Shown here: positions 7,368 to 16,411 of the stretch, in pieces | Position numbering within the stretch: position 1 is the stretch's first letter | Layout: each line of letters opens with the position of its first letter | Assembly (NCBI RefSeq): GCF_030811835.1 | Contig: NZ_JAUSRO010000015.1 | Coordinates: 62,001 to 126,000, forward strand | Length of the DNA: 64,000 nucleotides | Direction: 5' to 3' | Source: Variovorax ginsengisoli | GTDB taxonomy: Bacteria; Pseudomonadota; Gammaproteobacteria; Burkholderiales; Burkholderiaceae_C | Made by a program: the position numbers and the translations under genes | Notes under the pieces: model-generated | Databases searched by the model: none | The model's input: the letters and a program-made list of their open reading frames with translations, nothing else | Told to the model about the DNA's origin: nothing

Positions 7368-8495
7368 ATGTATGCCTCCTCTGGATCGGTCGCGCGCGCT
7401 CCCCTGGTCATGCGGCCCGGCAGCGCCGCGCGGCGCCCGCCGATGGCGCGCCAGCAGTTGCAGATTGCACTGTGCGTGCCACTGGGCGGCTGCGCCGGCC
7501 TCTGGGGACCCTCGTCGCTGGCGTCGGCCAAGCTGGCGGTGTCAGAGCTCAACCGCGAAGCGGGGTTTGGCGGGCGCACCTGTCGGCTTCTGACCATCAA
7601 TGCTGCGGATGACGCGGCCCAGCTCGAGGCCACGCTGACCGAACTGGTGCAGGCCGGCGACATCGACGCGATCATCGGCATGCACACCAGCGCGGTGCGC
7701 CATCGCATCCTGCGTGCCGTGGGCGGGCAGATTCCCATCGTCTACACCCCGCTCTATGAGGGCGGCGAATCGACCCCGGGCGTCTACGCCATCGGCGAGA
7801 CGGCGGCGCGACAACTGCAGCCGGCCATTGGCTGGCTCGGGCAACGCAAGCGACCCAAGCGCTGGTTCGCCATCGGCAACGACTACGTCTGGCCGCGCAT
7901 GTCTCACCGCATGGCGCGCGGCTATATCGCCCAGGCCGGCGGCACGCTGGTCGGGGAAACGTACCTGCCCTTGGGCACGACCGATTTTTCCCAGGTGCTC
8001 GACGCACTGCGTCGCACGCGGGCCGATGCCGTGCTGTTGTCGTTGGTGGGCCAGGACACGATCGAATTCAACCGCGCCTTCGGCCGTGCCGGCCTGTCGC
8101 GGGCGATGTTCCGGCTGTCGTGTGCCGTGGCGGAAAACGAGCTGCTCGGCATCGGCGCCGACAACGCCGACGAACTCTATGTCACCTGCGGGTACTTCGC
8201 ATCGCTCGACACCGAGGCCAACCTGGCCTTCAAGGAGCGCTATCAGGCGCACTTCGGTGAGCGCGCGCCCACGCTCAATACCTTCGGCCAGTCCACCTAC
8301 GAGGGCATGCATTTCCTGGCCGCGCTGCTCGATCGCGAACGCCAGGGCGGTGCGCAGGCAGCGTGTGCCGACGGTGCGCCGCTGACCTACCGCAGCGCGC
8401 GCGATGCCGATCAGGTCGAGGGCTGCCACAGCGTGGCGCCCATCTATCTGGCGCGTGCCGAGGGCCATACGTTTCGCGTGATCCAGCGTTTCTGA
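7368..8495 (+). CDS. AmiC-like periplasmic-binding-fold protein without signal peptide (putative amide sensor)
   Basis: This 375-residue type I periplasmic-binding-protein fold resembles the urea/amide receptors and AmiC. The fold starts near residue 28 (LQIALCVPLGG); IIGMHTSAVRHRI and the C-terminal TFGQSTYEGMHFLAALL are family-like. The ATG at 7368 is fixed by AGGAG six bases upstream. From that start there is no hydrophobic signal segment, so a cytoplasmic location is likely, as for Pseudomonas AmiC, which senses short-chain amides. No AmiR/ANTAR partner is visible here. It lies between a divergent MarR gene and the amidase/ABC operon, arguing for ligand sensing rather than transport. A poorly recognised export signal is the main alternative. 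Confidence 0.7.
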   Translation: MYASSGSVARAPLVMRPGSAARRPPMARQQLQIALCVPLGGCAGLWGPSSLASAKLAVSELNREAGFGGRTCRLLTINAADDAAQLEATLTELVQAGDIDAIIGMHTSAVRHRILRAVGGQIPIVYTPLYEGGESTPGVYAIGETAARQLQPAIGWLGQRKRPKRWFAIGNDYVWPRMSHRMARGYIAQAGGTLVGETYLPLGTTDFSQVLDALRRTRADAVLLSLVGQDTIEFNRAFGRAGLSRAMFRLSCAVAENELLGIGADNADELYVTCGYFASLDTEANLAFKERYQAHFGERAPTLNTFGQSTYEGMHFLAALLDRERQGGAQAACADGAPLTYRSARDADQVEGCHSVAPIYLARAEGHTFRVIQRF

Positions 8496-8518
8496 CTGAC
8501 GGCTGGTCGCGTTATTTA

Positions 8519-8569
8519 TTTTCCAAGGAAAACAAAATGCTTGACTTGGAAAATATTGGATTCCAGAAT
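8519..8569 (+). promoter_or_regulatory. Amidase operon promoter with embedded operator-like boxes
   Basis: TTTTCC-AA-GGAAAA (8519-8532) is an inverted repeat with 6-base arms. Next comes a sigma-70-like pair, TTGACT (8541-8546) and CAGAAT (8564-8569), spaced by 17 bases. The spacer holds most of CTTGGAAAATATTGG (8545-8559), the near-copy of the box at 7292. A factor bound there would block or remodel RNA polymerase for the amidase/transporter operon. Confidence 0.55.
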
Positions 8570-8691
8570 GCACTCGTGTGAAGGCGGCCTGTCCTGCAAC
8601 GATGCAGGCCCTTGCCGCCCACGCACAGACTGAGCCGGCGGCCTCGTCAACGCGCGCCGGTGCTGAATCAACGAAGAACGCGGAGTCCGAC

Positions 8692-10209
8692 ATGGCCATC
8701 AAACGCCCCACCCTGGATCAGCTGCAGGACGTTGCCCTGAGCCTGGGCATCCATCTGTCCGAAGCACAGGCGACCACCTACAACACGCTGCTGCAGCCCA
8801 ACTTCGACGCCTACGACGTCGTCGATGCCATGCCCGACTACGTGCCTGCCGTGACCTATGCGCGCACGCCCGGCTACCGGCCCGGTGGCGAGGAGAACAA
8901 GTACGGTGCCTGGTACGCCAAGACCACCATCCACGGCAAGCCCGGCGGCAAGCTCGCTGGCAAGACCGTGGTGCTCAAGGACAACGTCTGCCTGGCCGGC
9001 GTGCCCATGATGAACGGCGCATCCACGCTGGAAGGCTACGTGCCCAACGTCGATGCCACCGTCGTCACACGGCTGCTCGACGCCGGCGCTACCGTCGTCG
9101 GCAAGTCGGTCTGCGAGTACTTCTGCTTTTCAGGCGGTTCGCACACCAGCGCCTCCGGCCCGGTGCACAACCCATACCGCATGGGCTACTCGGCCGGTGG
9201 TTCGTCGTCGGGCAGCGCGGCACTGCTGGCGGCCGGCGAGGTCGATCTGGCCATTGGCGGTGACCAGGGTGGCTCCATCCGCATGCCGGCCTCTTTCTGC
9301 GGCGTCTACGGCATGAAGGCCACGCACGGCCTGGTGCCCTACACCGGTGTGATGCCGATCGAGCTGACCATCGATCACACCGGTCCGATGACCAACAACG
9401 TGACCGACAACGCACTGATGCTCGAAGTGCTGGCCGGCCCCGACGGCCTGGACCCGCGCCAGCACGCCGGCCAGACGGCCAAGCCCTACAGCGATCTGAT
9501 GAAGGAAGGCGTGCGCGGCCTGCGCATCGGCATCGTGACCGAAGGCTTCGGCTGGCCGCAGTCGGTGGGCGCGGTCGACGACAAGGTGCGCAAGGCCGCC
9601 GAGGTGTTCACGCAACTGGGCGCCATCGTCAGCGAAGTGTCGGTGCCGATGCACCGGGTCGGGGCCGCCATCTGGCTGCCCATCGCGGCCGAAGGCGCGA
9701 CCCAGCAGATGATGAAGGACAACGGCCACGGCTTCAACTGGAAGGGCCTGTACGTCACCAGCATGGTCGACTTCCATGCAGGCTGGAAGCAGCGCGCGGA
9801 CGAGCTGTCGGAAACGCTCAAGCTCACCATGGTGCTGGGCGAGTATTTCATCCAGCACTACCGCGGCCACTACTACGCCAAGTCGCAGAACCTGGCGCGC
9901 CAGCTCACCGCAGCCTACGACAGCGCGTTCGAGAACTTCGACCTGCTGCTCATGCCCACGCTGCCGATGACCGCCACACCGCTGCCCGGGCCAGGTGCGT
10001 CGATCGAGGAAGTGGTTTCGCGTGCCTTCGAGATCCTGCCCAACACCTGCCCGTTCGACGTCACCGGCCATCCCTCGATGAGCGTGCCATGCGGCCTGGT
10101 CGATGGCCTGCCGGTGGGAATGATGCTCACCGGCCGCGCCTACGACGAAGCCACGATCTACCGCGCCGCCTATGCCTTCGAGCAGGCCGGCGACTGGAAG
10201 GCCATCTAG
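8692..10209 (+). CDS. Amidase (signature family, nitrile-pathway type, 505 residues)
   Basis: This protein hydrolyses carboxamides to acid plus ammonia. The amidase-signature Ser-cisSer-Lys triad is at Lys96 (VVLKDN), Ser171 (in AGGSSSGSA) and Ser195 (GGDQGGS). These are the same residue numbers as in the Rhodococcus amidase that partners nitrile hydratase, whose length is also similar. The start at 8692 has GGAG six bases upstream, and the N-terminus MAIKRPTLDQL matches that subfamily. It is the first gene of an operon continuing with a complete amide/urea-type ABC importer. Its 504-residue paralogue at 54967-56481 sits beside nitrile hydratase. Cytoplasmic; exact amide unknown. Confidence 0.9.
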   Translation: MAIKRPTLDQLQDVALSLGIHLSEAQATTYNTLLQPNFDAYDVVDAMPDYVPAVTYARTPGYRPGGEENKYGAWYAKTTIHGKPGGKLAGKTVVLKDNVCLAGVPMMNGASTLEGYVPNVDATVVTRLLDAGATVVGKSVCEYFCFSGGSHTSASGPVHNPYRMGYSAGGSSSGSAALLAAGEVDLAIGGDQGGSIRMPASFCGVYGMKATHGLVPYTGVMPIELTIDHTGPMTNNVTDNALMLEVLAGPDGLDPRQHAGQTAKPYSDLMKEGVRGLRIGIVTEGFGWPQSVGAVDDKVRKAAEVFTQLGAIVSEVSVPMHRVGAAIWLPIAAEGATQQMMKDNGHGFNWKGLYVTSMVDFHAGWKQRADELSETLKLTMVLGEYFIQHYRGHYYAKSQNLARQLTAAYDSAFENFDLLLMPTLPMTATPLPGPGASIEEVVSRAFEILPNTCPFDVTGHPSMSVPCGLVDGLPVGMMLTGRAYDEATIYRAAYAFEQAGDWKAI

Positions 10210-10308
10210 GCCTTTTGCCTCGCCGGCAACCTCCACGCGCCGCCCTCTGCGCTTTCCTTTTTTCAAACCACAACGGCGGCACCGACCGCCACAACGAGGA
10301 GTAGTTTC

Positions 10309-11535
10309 ATGGATCGTCGTTCCTTCATCCAGTCGTCGGCCGCCGCGCTCGCAGCCACGTCGGTGCCCCTGTTCCCGGTGGCGGCCATGGCCGCCGACGA
10401 GATCGTGGTGGGCAGCATCATCGACATGTCCGGCGGGCTGGACATCTACGGAAAGCCGATGGCCGACTGCATGACGCTGGCGGTCGAGGAGCAGAACGCC
10501 GCGGGTGGTTTGCTGGGCAAGAAGATCCGGCTCGCCACGTACGACCCGCAGTCGAACATGCAGCTCTATGCGCAGTTCGCGCAGCAATCGGCGCTCAAGG
10601 ACAAGTCGACGGTCGTGATGGGCGGCATCACCTCGGCTTCGCGCGAGGTGATCCGGCCGGTGCTCACGCGCAACAAGACGCTCTACTTCTACAACACGCA
10701 GTACGAGGGCGGCGTGTGCGACCGCAACACCTTCTGCACCGGCGTCACGCCCGGCCAGACGGTTGCCAAGCTGGTGCCCTATGCGATGAAGAAGTGGGGC
10801 AAGAAGGTCTACGTGGTGGCGGCCGACTACAACTACGGCCAGATCACCTCGCAGTGGGTCAAGAAGTTCGTGCAGGAGAACGGTGGCTCGATCGCCTCCA
10901 TCGACTTCTTCCCGCTCGACGTCACCAACTTCGGCCCGACCATCTCGAAGATCGAGCAGGCCAAGCCCGACATGATCATCTCGGCGCTGGTCGGCGGCGC
11001 GCACATCTCGTTCTACCGCCAATGGGCGGCTGCGGGCCTGACCAAGAAGATCCCGCTGGCCTCGACCACGTTCGCAGGCGGCAATGAGCAGATCGTGCTG
11101 TCGCCGGCCGAAGCCGATGGCTTTCTGGTGTCGTACAACTACTTCCAGAACCTCGACACGCCGCAGAACAAGGCCTTCAAGGAGCGCTTCTACAAGCGCT
11201 TCGGCGCCGACTACCCGAACATCACCGAGCTGGCGATGGGCACGTACCAGGGCTTCAAGCTTTGGGCCGAGGGCGTCAAGAAGGCGGGCTCGCTCGACCG
11301 CGAGAAGATGATCTCGGCGCTCGAGTCGGGCATCAGCATCGACGGGCCGAGCGGCAAGGTGTCGCTCGACCCCGAGACCCACCACTGCGTGCTCAACGTG
11401 AGCATCGCCGAAGTGCGCAACAAGCAGCTCAACATCGTGGAGACCTTCCAGCAGCAGCCGCCGGTGGACACCAGCGCGGTCTGCAACCTGAAGAAGAACC
11501 CCAAAGACAACCAGCAGTACGTCATCAAGGTTTAA
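10309..11535 (+). CDS. Urea/amide-type ABC transporter substrate-binding protein
   Basis: This 408-residue protein has a Tat-type signal peptide (MDRRSFIQSSAAALA, cleavage after AMA near residue 29). The body opens DEIVVGSIIDMSGGLDIYGKPM, the typical start of UrtA/FmdD-like receptors in the hydrophobic-amino-acid family. It is the extracytoplasmic receptor of the importer encoded by the next four genes. Position behind an amidase and ahead of a second amidase and a formamidase suggests amides or urea derivatives as cargo. The dispersed repeat lies between it and the first permease gene, which may lower expression of the membrane components relative to the receptor. Confidence 0.9.
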   Translation: MDRRSFIQSSAAALAATSVPLFPVAAMAADEIVVGSIIDMSGGLDIYGKPMADCMTLAVEEQNAAGGLLGKKIRLATYDPQSNMQLYAQFAQQSALKDKSTVVMGGITSASREVIRPVLTRNKTLYFYNTQYEGGVCDRNTFCTGVTPGQTVAKLVPYAMKKWGKKVYVVAADYNYGQITSQWVKKFVQENGGSIASIDFFPLDVTNFGPTISKIEQAKPDMIISALVGGAHISFYRQWAAAGLTKKIPLASTTFAGGNEQIVLSPAEADGFLVSYNYFQNLDTPQNKAFKERFYKRFGADYPNITELAMGTYQGFKLWAEGVKKAGSLDREKMISALESGISIDGPSGKVSLDPETHHCVLNVSIAEVRNKQLNIVETFQQQPPVDTSAVCNLKKNPKDNQQYVIKV

Positions 11536-11542
11536 GGCAAGA

Positions 11543-11634
11543 CTCACCCCCCAGGCTTGCCCACTTCGTGTGGCAGCGCCTGCCCCCTGGCGGGGGGCAA
11601 CACCTGCGGCCCGGCGAAGCCGGTTCCGCGGTGT
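11543..11634 (+). repeat. Dispersed double-hairpin intergenic repeat, copy A
   Basis: About 92 bases in the gap between the ABC receptor and permease genes. It contains CCCCCTGGCGGGGGG (first hairpin) and GGCCCGGCGAAGCCGGTTCC (second hairpin, stem CCGGC/GCCGG), ending CGCGGTGT. Copies B (25492-25580, same orientation) and C (44939-45029, inverted) share the order and most bases. Confidence 0.75.
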
Positions 11635-11672
11635 TTCTGGGAGTTCTTCGTTTCCTGGTTGGAGTCTTTTTC

Positions 11673-12539
11673 ATGGATCTGGCAGTCGTTGTTTTCATCC
11701 AGGTGCTCTACGCGGTGGCGAGCTTGGTCATCGTGTCGGCCGGCCTGGCTGTCATCTTCGGGATGATGAAGGTGATCAACCTGGCGCATGGCGAGTTCAT
11801 GATGCTCGGTGCCTATGCGGTCATTGCCGCGCTCAAGGTCGGCGTGAACCTCTGGGTCGCGATCTTCCTGGTGGCGCCGATCGCCGTCGGGCTGGTGGGT
11901 GTGGTGCTCGAGCGCCTGGTCATCCGTCGCCTCTATGGCCGCATGGTCGACACCATGCTCGCCACCTGGGGCCTGTCGCTGCTGCTGGTGGGTATCGTGA
12001 CCTCGGTCGCGGGCAACACCACGGCGGGCGTTTCGGCGCCACTGGGCAGCTTCTCGGTCGGCGCCTATTCGGTGAGCGGCTATACGCTGGTGATCATTGC
12101 GGTGGCCGTGGTGCTGGCCCTGGCGATCCGCTTCGTGCTCACCCGCACACAGTGGGGGCTCATTGCGCGCGGCACCATGCAGAAGCCCGACATGGCCAAC
12201 GCACTGGGCATCAGCCCGAGCCGCGTCTACTCGGTCACCTTCGCCGTCGGGGCGGCGCTTTCGGGCCTGGCCGGCGGGTTGCTCGCGCCGCTGACCGGCG
12301 TGGTGCCCACCATGGGCGCGGCGTTCATCGCCAAGGCCTTCATCACCGTGATCGGCGGTGGGCCCGCCATCCTCGCGGGGCTGATCGGTGCGTCCACACT
12401 GTTCGGCGCCATCAACCAGCTCGCCACCTTCGTGACCACGCCGGTGTTCGGCGAGGTCGCGCTCTTGGTCGCCGCCATCGTCATGCTGCGTCTGCTGCCA
12501 CAAGGCATCACCGGACGCTTCTTCAAGGGATCGCTGTGA
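11673..12539 (+). CDS. ABC transporter permease (UrtB/LivH-like)
   Basis: This 288-residue integral membrane protein has about eight hydrophobic segments and the LivH-family motif VINLAHGEFMMLGAY near residue 35. The ATG at 11673 has GGAG eight bases upstream; further upstream reading frame runs through the intergenic repeat and is rejected as coding. It forms the channel heterodimer with the next gene product, whose GTG start overlaps this stop by three bases. Together with the receptor and two ATPases it completes a five-gene urea/amide-type importer. Confidence 0.92.
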   Translation: MDLAVVVFIQVLYAVASLVIVSAGLAVIFGMMKVINLAHGEFMMLGAYAVIAALKVGVNLWVAIFLVAPIAVGLVGVVLERLVIRRLYGRMVDTMLATWGLSLLLVGIVTSVAGNTTAGVSAPLGSFSVGAYSVSGYTLVIIAVAVVLALAIRFVLTRTQWGLIARGTMQKPDMANALGISPSRVYSVTFAVGAALSGLAGGLLAPLTGVVPTMGAAFIAKAFITVIGGGPAILAGLIGASTLFGAINQLATFVTTPVFGEVALLVAAIVMLRLLPQGITGRFFKGSL

Positions 12540-13564
12540 ATCGTTTTGCCAAGTCCTGGAAGAGTGCGGCGCTCAGCCTCGCGATCGGCCTCGCGCTGCT
12601 CGTGGGCCTGCCCGGCGTGCTCGACGACTACACCCTCATCGAAGTCACGATCTATGCCGTGATGTCGATCCTCGGCGTGAGCCTGGCCTTCATCTGGGGC
12701 TTCGGCGGCATCCTTTGCTTTGGCCAGGCCGCGTTCTTCGGGCTCGGGGCCTACGTCTATGCCATTGCCGTGATGAACATGGGCGACAGCACCGTCCCCT
12801 TCCTGCTGGCGATCGTGCTGCCCGCGCTGTTCGCGGCGCTGCTGGGCTACGTGATCTTCTATGGCCGTCTCTCGGACGTGTACATGGGCGTGATCACGCT
12901 GACCGTGACGCTCATCCTCTTCAACCTGATCAACTCCACGGCAGGGCCGGAATGGCGCATCGGCAGTGCGCCGCTGGGCGGCTTCAATGGCATTCCTGCC
13001 ATCCCGACGCTCAATCTGCCGGGCCTGCCCGACGAGGTGCTCACGCCCAAGGATCTGTTCTATGTCACCTTCGCCTGCCTGCTGCTGGTGTACCTCGGGC
13101 TGCGCGTGCTCATCGGCTCGAAGATCGGCCGGGTGATCGTTGCAGCCAAGGAGAACGAGCAGCGCGTGCTGCTGCTGGGCTACGACGCGCGGGCCTACAA
13201 GCTCTTCAGCTTCACGCTCGGCGGCGCCATCGCAGGACTGGCGGGCTGCCTGTTCGCCAACTGGGGCGCGTTCACCAGCCCGACCATCTTCGGACTCGCG
13301 CAGTCGGCGCAGATCATCATCTGGGTGATCGTCGGCGGCCTGGGCACGCTGGTGGGGCCGATCGTGGGCTGTGTCGCGATCCAGTGGCTGACCTCGCAGA
13401 TCGGCACCCAGCAGACGCTGAACGCGAACCTGGTGCTCGGCGCCATCCTGGTGGTCTTCGTGCTGCTGGTGCCGCGCGGCATCGTCCCGAGCATCGGCGA
13501 CCTGATCGACAAGGCCTGGCGGCGCCTGCGTGGTGGCGGCAAGTCGGCGGAGGTGTCGCCATGA
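12536..13564 (+). CDS. ABC transporter permease (UrtC/LivM-like)
   Basis: This 342-residue membrane protein starts at GTG 12536, overlapping the preceding stop, with AAGGGA just upstream. It has about nine hydrophobic segments and the LivM-type GFGGILCFGQAAFFGLGAY near residue 60. The motif AAKENEQRVLLLGYDARAYKL near residue 205 is the cytoplasmic coupling (EAA-like) region contacting the ATPases. Second subunit of the transmembrane pore. The stop overlaps the ATG of the ATPase gene (ATGA). Confidence 0.92.
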   Translation: MNRFAKSWKSAALSLAIGLALLVGLPGVLDDYTLIEVTIYAVMSILGVSLAFIWGFGGILCFGQAAFFGLGAYVYAIAVMNMGDSTVPFLLAIVLPALFAALLGYVIFYGRLSDVYMGVITLTVTLILFNLINSTAGPEWRIGSAPLGGFNGIPAIPTLNLPGLPDEVLTPKDLFYVTFACLLLVYLGLRVLIGSKIGRVIVAAKENEQRVLLLGYDARAYKLFSFTLGGAIAGLAGCLFANWGAFTSPTIFGLAQSAQIIIWVIVGGLGTLVGPIVGCVAIQWLTSQIGTQQTLNANLVLGAILVVFVLLVPRGIVPSIGDLIDKAWRRLRGGGKSAEVSP

Positions 13565-14283
13565 CAGTCACCCCCATCATCGAGACGCGCGACCTCAACG
13601 TGCGCTTTGGCGGCGTGCATGCCACGCGCGACGTCAATTTCACGCTGGCCGAGAACGAGCTGCGCTGCGTCATCGGCCCCAACGGCGCAGGTAAGAGCAC
13701 CTTCTTCAAGCTGCTGACCGGGCAGGTCAAGCCAACGTCGGGCCAGATCCTGTTTCGCGGCCAGGACATCTCCAGGATGCAGCCGCACGACCCGGGTCGC
13801 CTGGGCATCGGCATCAAGACGCAGGTGCCCAGCCTGTTCAACGGGCTGAGCGTCTGGGAAAACGTGTGGCTGTCGGCCCGCCGCGTCAACAGCACCGAGC
13901 AGGCGAACCGCATCACCCGCGAGACGCTGGAGCGCGTCGGCATGCACGCCTATCGCGACGTCACGGCTGGGCTGCTGGCGCATGGCATGCGTCAGTGGGT
14001 CGAGATCGGCGTGGTGATCGCGGCCGACCCGCCGCTGATCCTGCTGGACGAGCCGGCCGCCGGCATGAGCGACGCCGAGGTGGCGCGCACGGCCGAACTC
14101 ATCCTGGAGATCAATCGCCAGCACGCGCTGGTGGTGGTGGAACACGACATGAACTTCATTCGCATGATCGCCAAGAAGGTGACGGTGCTGCACCAGGGCG
14201 CCGTGATCAAGGAGGACACGCCGGACCGCATCATGAGCGACCCGCTGATCCAGCAGATCTACCTCGGCAAGAAGCCGCACTGA
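13561..14283 (+). CDS. ABC transporter ATP-binding protein (UrtD/LivG-like)
   Basis: This 240-residue ATPase has Walker A GPNGAGKST at residues 40-48, and Walker B LILLDEPAAGMS near 160 with the following catalytic region. LTGQVKPTSGQILFRGQDIS after Walker A is typical of the LivG/UrtD branch. The usual LSGGQ signature is replaced by LAHGMRQWVEIG, a pattern common in UrtD proteins. It energises the amide/urea-type importer from the cytoplasmic face. Translationally coupled to the permease by an ATGA overlap. Confidence 0.92.
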   Translation: MTVTPIIETRDLNVRFGGVHATRDVNFTLAENELRCVIGPNGAGKSTFFKLLTGQVKPTSGQILFRGQDISRMQPHDPGRLGIGIKTQVPSLFNGLSVWENVWLSARRVNSTEQANRITRETLERVGMHAYRDVTAGLLAHGMRQWVEIGVVIAADPPLILLDEPAAGMSDAEVARTAELILEINRQHALVVVEHDMNFIRMIAKKVTVLHQGAVIKEDTPDRIMSDPLIQQIYLGKKPH

Positions 14284-14297
14284 AGCCGGAGGCACGC

Positions 14298-15002
14298 ATG
14301 CTTGAAGTCAAGGGTCTTCACGCCGGCTACGGGGCCATCCCCGTGCTGCACGACATTTCGCTGACCATCGCCCAGGGCGAATCGGTCGGCATCCTGGGCC
14401 ACAACGGCATGGGCAAGACCACGCTGCTGCGCACGCTGGTCGGCGCGCTGCGGGCGACCGCGGGCACGGTGCGCCTGGGCGACACCGACATCACGCGCCA
14501 CGCGCCGCATGCCCGCGCGCGCCTGGGCATGGCCTATGTGCCGCAGGGCCGCGAGATCTTCCCCACGCTCAGTGCCATGGACAACCTGCGCATGGGCCTG
14601 GTGAAGACCGGCGAGCGCACCACCGACACCATCGACGCGCTGTTGGAGGACTTCCCGCGCCTCAAGCCGCTGCTCGACCGGCCCGGCGGCTCGCTCTCGG
14701 GGGGTGAGCAGCAACTGCTCGCGCTCGCCCGCGCGCTGGCCGGCAAGCCGACGCTGCTGCTGCTCGACGAGCCGACCGAAGGCATCCAGCCTTCGATCAT
14801 CGAGGAGATCGCCGAGACGCTGGCGTCGCTGCGCGACCGCATGAAGCTGACCATCGTGCTGGTCGAGCAGAACCTCGAATTCATCGCGGCCGTGTCGCAA
14901 CGGGTGCTGGTGATCAAGCGCGGCCAGATCGGCGGCGAGATCCCGCGCGAGCACCTTGGCGATTTCGAAATCATGAGTCAATACACAGGAGTCCACGGAT
15001 GA
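14298..15002 (+). CDS. ABC transporter ATP-binding protein (UrtE/LivF-like)
   Basis: This 234-residue ATPase has Walker A GHNGMGKTT (residues 35-43), a canonical signature GGSLSGGEQQLLALARAL and Walker B LLLLDEPTEGIQPS. The GHNGMGKTT variant and EGIQPS are characteristic of UrtE-type partners. The start is preceded by GGAGG-like sequence (CCGGAGGCACGC). It pairs with the preceding ATPase as the heterodimeric motor. Its stop overlaps the ATG of the second amidase, tying transport directly to hydrolysis. Confidence 0.92.
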   Translation: MLEVKGLHAGYGAIPVLHDISLTIAQGESVGILGHNGMGKTTLLRTLVGALRATAGTVRLGDTDITRHAPHARARLGMAYVPQGREIFPTLSAMDNLRMGLVKTGERTTDTIDALLEDFPRLKPLLDRPGGSLSGGEQQLLALARALAGKPTLLLLDEPTEGIQPSIIEEIAETLASLRDRMKLTIVLVEQNLEFIAAVSQRVLVIKRGQIGGEIPREHLGDFEIMSQYTGVHG

Positions 15003-16396
15003 GCAACGAACTGCATTACCTCGAACTGGTCGACGTCGGCCAGCGCATACAGCGCAAGGAACTCTCACCGGTGGAAGTCACCCAGGCCCAGCTCGACCGC
15101 ATCGCGAAGGTCGACGGCGCGCTGCAGAGCTATGTGATCGTGATGGCCGAACAGGCGCTGGCCGACGCACGTCTTGCCGAGGCCGAGATCGCCAAGGGCC
15201 ACATCCGCGGCCCGCTGCATGGCGTGCCGGTGGCGGTCAAGGACCTGTGCTGGACCGAAGGCGTTGCCACGGCCGCCGGCATGACGCTGTACAAGGACTT
15301 CGTGCCGACGGAAGACGGCACGGCAGTGCGCAAGCTGCGCGAGGCGGGGGCGGTGATCCTCGGCAAGCTGCAGCTCACCGAGAGCGCCTACGCCGACCAC
15401 CATCCCACGGTCACGCCGCCGGTCAATCCGTGGAACGCGGCGCACTGGTCGGGCGCGTCGTCCAGCGGCTCGGGCGTGGCGACCGCCGCCGGGCTTTGCT
15501 ACGGCTCGCTGGGCACCGACACCGGTGGCTCGATCCGCTTCCCCTCGTCGGCCAACGGCCTGACCGGACTCAAGCCGACCTGGGGCCGTGTAAGCCGCTA
15601 CGGCGCCTTCGAACTCGCCGCCACGCTCGACCACATCGGGCCGATGACGCGCAGCGCGGCCGATGCGGGCGCGATGCTCGGCGCGATCGCCGGGGCCGAT
15701 CCGAAGGACCCGACGGCCAGCCTCTCACCGGTACCCAACTACCTCGCCGGCATACAGCGCGGCCTGCGAGGCTTGCGCGTGGGCATCGACGCGCGCTGGA
15801 ACAGCGAGGGCGTCGATGCCGCCACGCTCCAGGTGATGGAAGGCGCGCTGGCCGCCGTGCGCGCACTCGGTGCCGAGGTGCGTGAAGTGCACTTCCCCGA
15901 CCCGTCGCAGGTCATCGTCGACTGGTTCCCGCTGTGCGGCATCGAAGCGGCCGTGGTGCACGAGCGCACCTACCCGTCGCGCAAGGACATGTACGGCCCG
16001 GCGCTGTCGGGCATCCTCGACCTGGGCCGCGCGCAGAGCGGCACGGACTACCAGAAGATCGTGCTCAATCGCCATGCCTTCAGCGGACGGGTGCGCGAGA
16101 TGTTCGAGGGCATCGACCTGCTGCTCATGCCTTCTCAGGGCGTGGCCTCGCCCACGCTCGAGCGCATGAAGACCTTCGGCGAGGACGCCGAGATGATGTC
16201 CGCGATGCTGCGCTACACCTGCCCCCTGGACATGAGTGGCAGCCCGACGATCACGCTGCCCGGCGGTTTCACCGAAGCGGGCACGCCGGTCGCCTTCCAG
16301 TTCGTGGCGCGCCACTTCGAGGAAGAGCTGCTGGTGCGCGCCGGCTGGGCCTTCCAGCAAGCGACCGATTGGCACCAGCGGCATCCGGCGCTGTAA
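14999..16396 (+). CDS. Amidase (signature family, 465 residues)
   Basis: The triad is visible as Lys81 (VAVKDL), Ser154/Ser155 (SGASSSGSG) and nucleophile Ser178 (GTDTGGS). The overall pattern is closer to GatA-like and aryl/acyl-amidases than to the 505-residue protein at 8692. Being linked by an ATGA overlap to the ABC ATPase gene, it probably acts on the imported compound or a later intermediate. Absence of gatB or gatC nearby argues against tRNA amidotransferase function. Followed after 15 bases by a GMC oxidoreductase. Confidence 0.88.
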   Translation: MSNELHYLELVDVGQRIQRKELSPVEVTQAQLDRIAKVDGALQSYVIVMAEQALADARLAEAEIAKGHIRGPLHGVPVAVKDLCWTEGVATAAGMTLYKDFVPTEDGTAVRKLREAGAVILGKLQLTESAYADHHPTVTPPVNPWNAAHWSGASSSGSGVATAAGLCYGSLGTDTGGSIRFPSSANGLTGLKPTWGRVSRYGAFELAATLDHIGPMTRSAADAGAMLGAIAGADPKDPTASLSPVPNYLAGIQRGLRGLRVGIDARWNSEGVDAATLQVMEGALAAVRALGAEVREVHFPDPSQVIVDWFPLCGIEAAVVHERTYPSRKDMYGPALSGILDLGRAQSGTDYQKIVLNRHAFSGRVREMFEGIDLLLMPSQGVASPTLERMKTFGEDAEMMSAMLRYTCPLDMSGSPTITLPGGFTEAGTPVAFQFVARHFEEELLVRAGWAFQQATDWHQRHPAL

Positions 16397-16411
16397 GAGC
16401 CCAAGCAGCGC

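Noticed and set aside
9130..11547. 805-codon minus-strand frame opposite the amidase and receptor genes
   Set aside because: It is the His/Val/Arg-rich mirror of two genuine genes, with no ribosome site or domain.
14999..16396. GatA subunit of the tRNA amidotransferase
   Set aside because: No gatB or gatC nearby, and it is embedded in an amide transport operon by a start/stop overlap.
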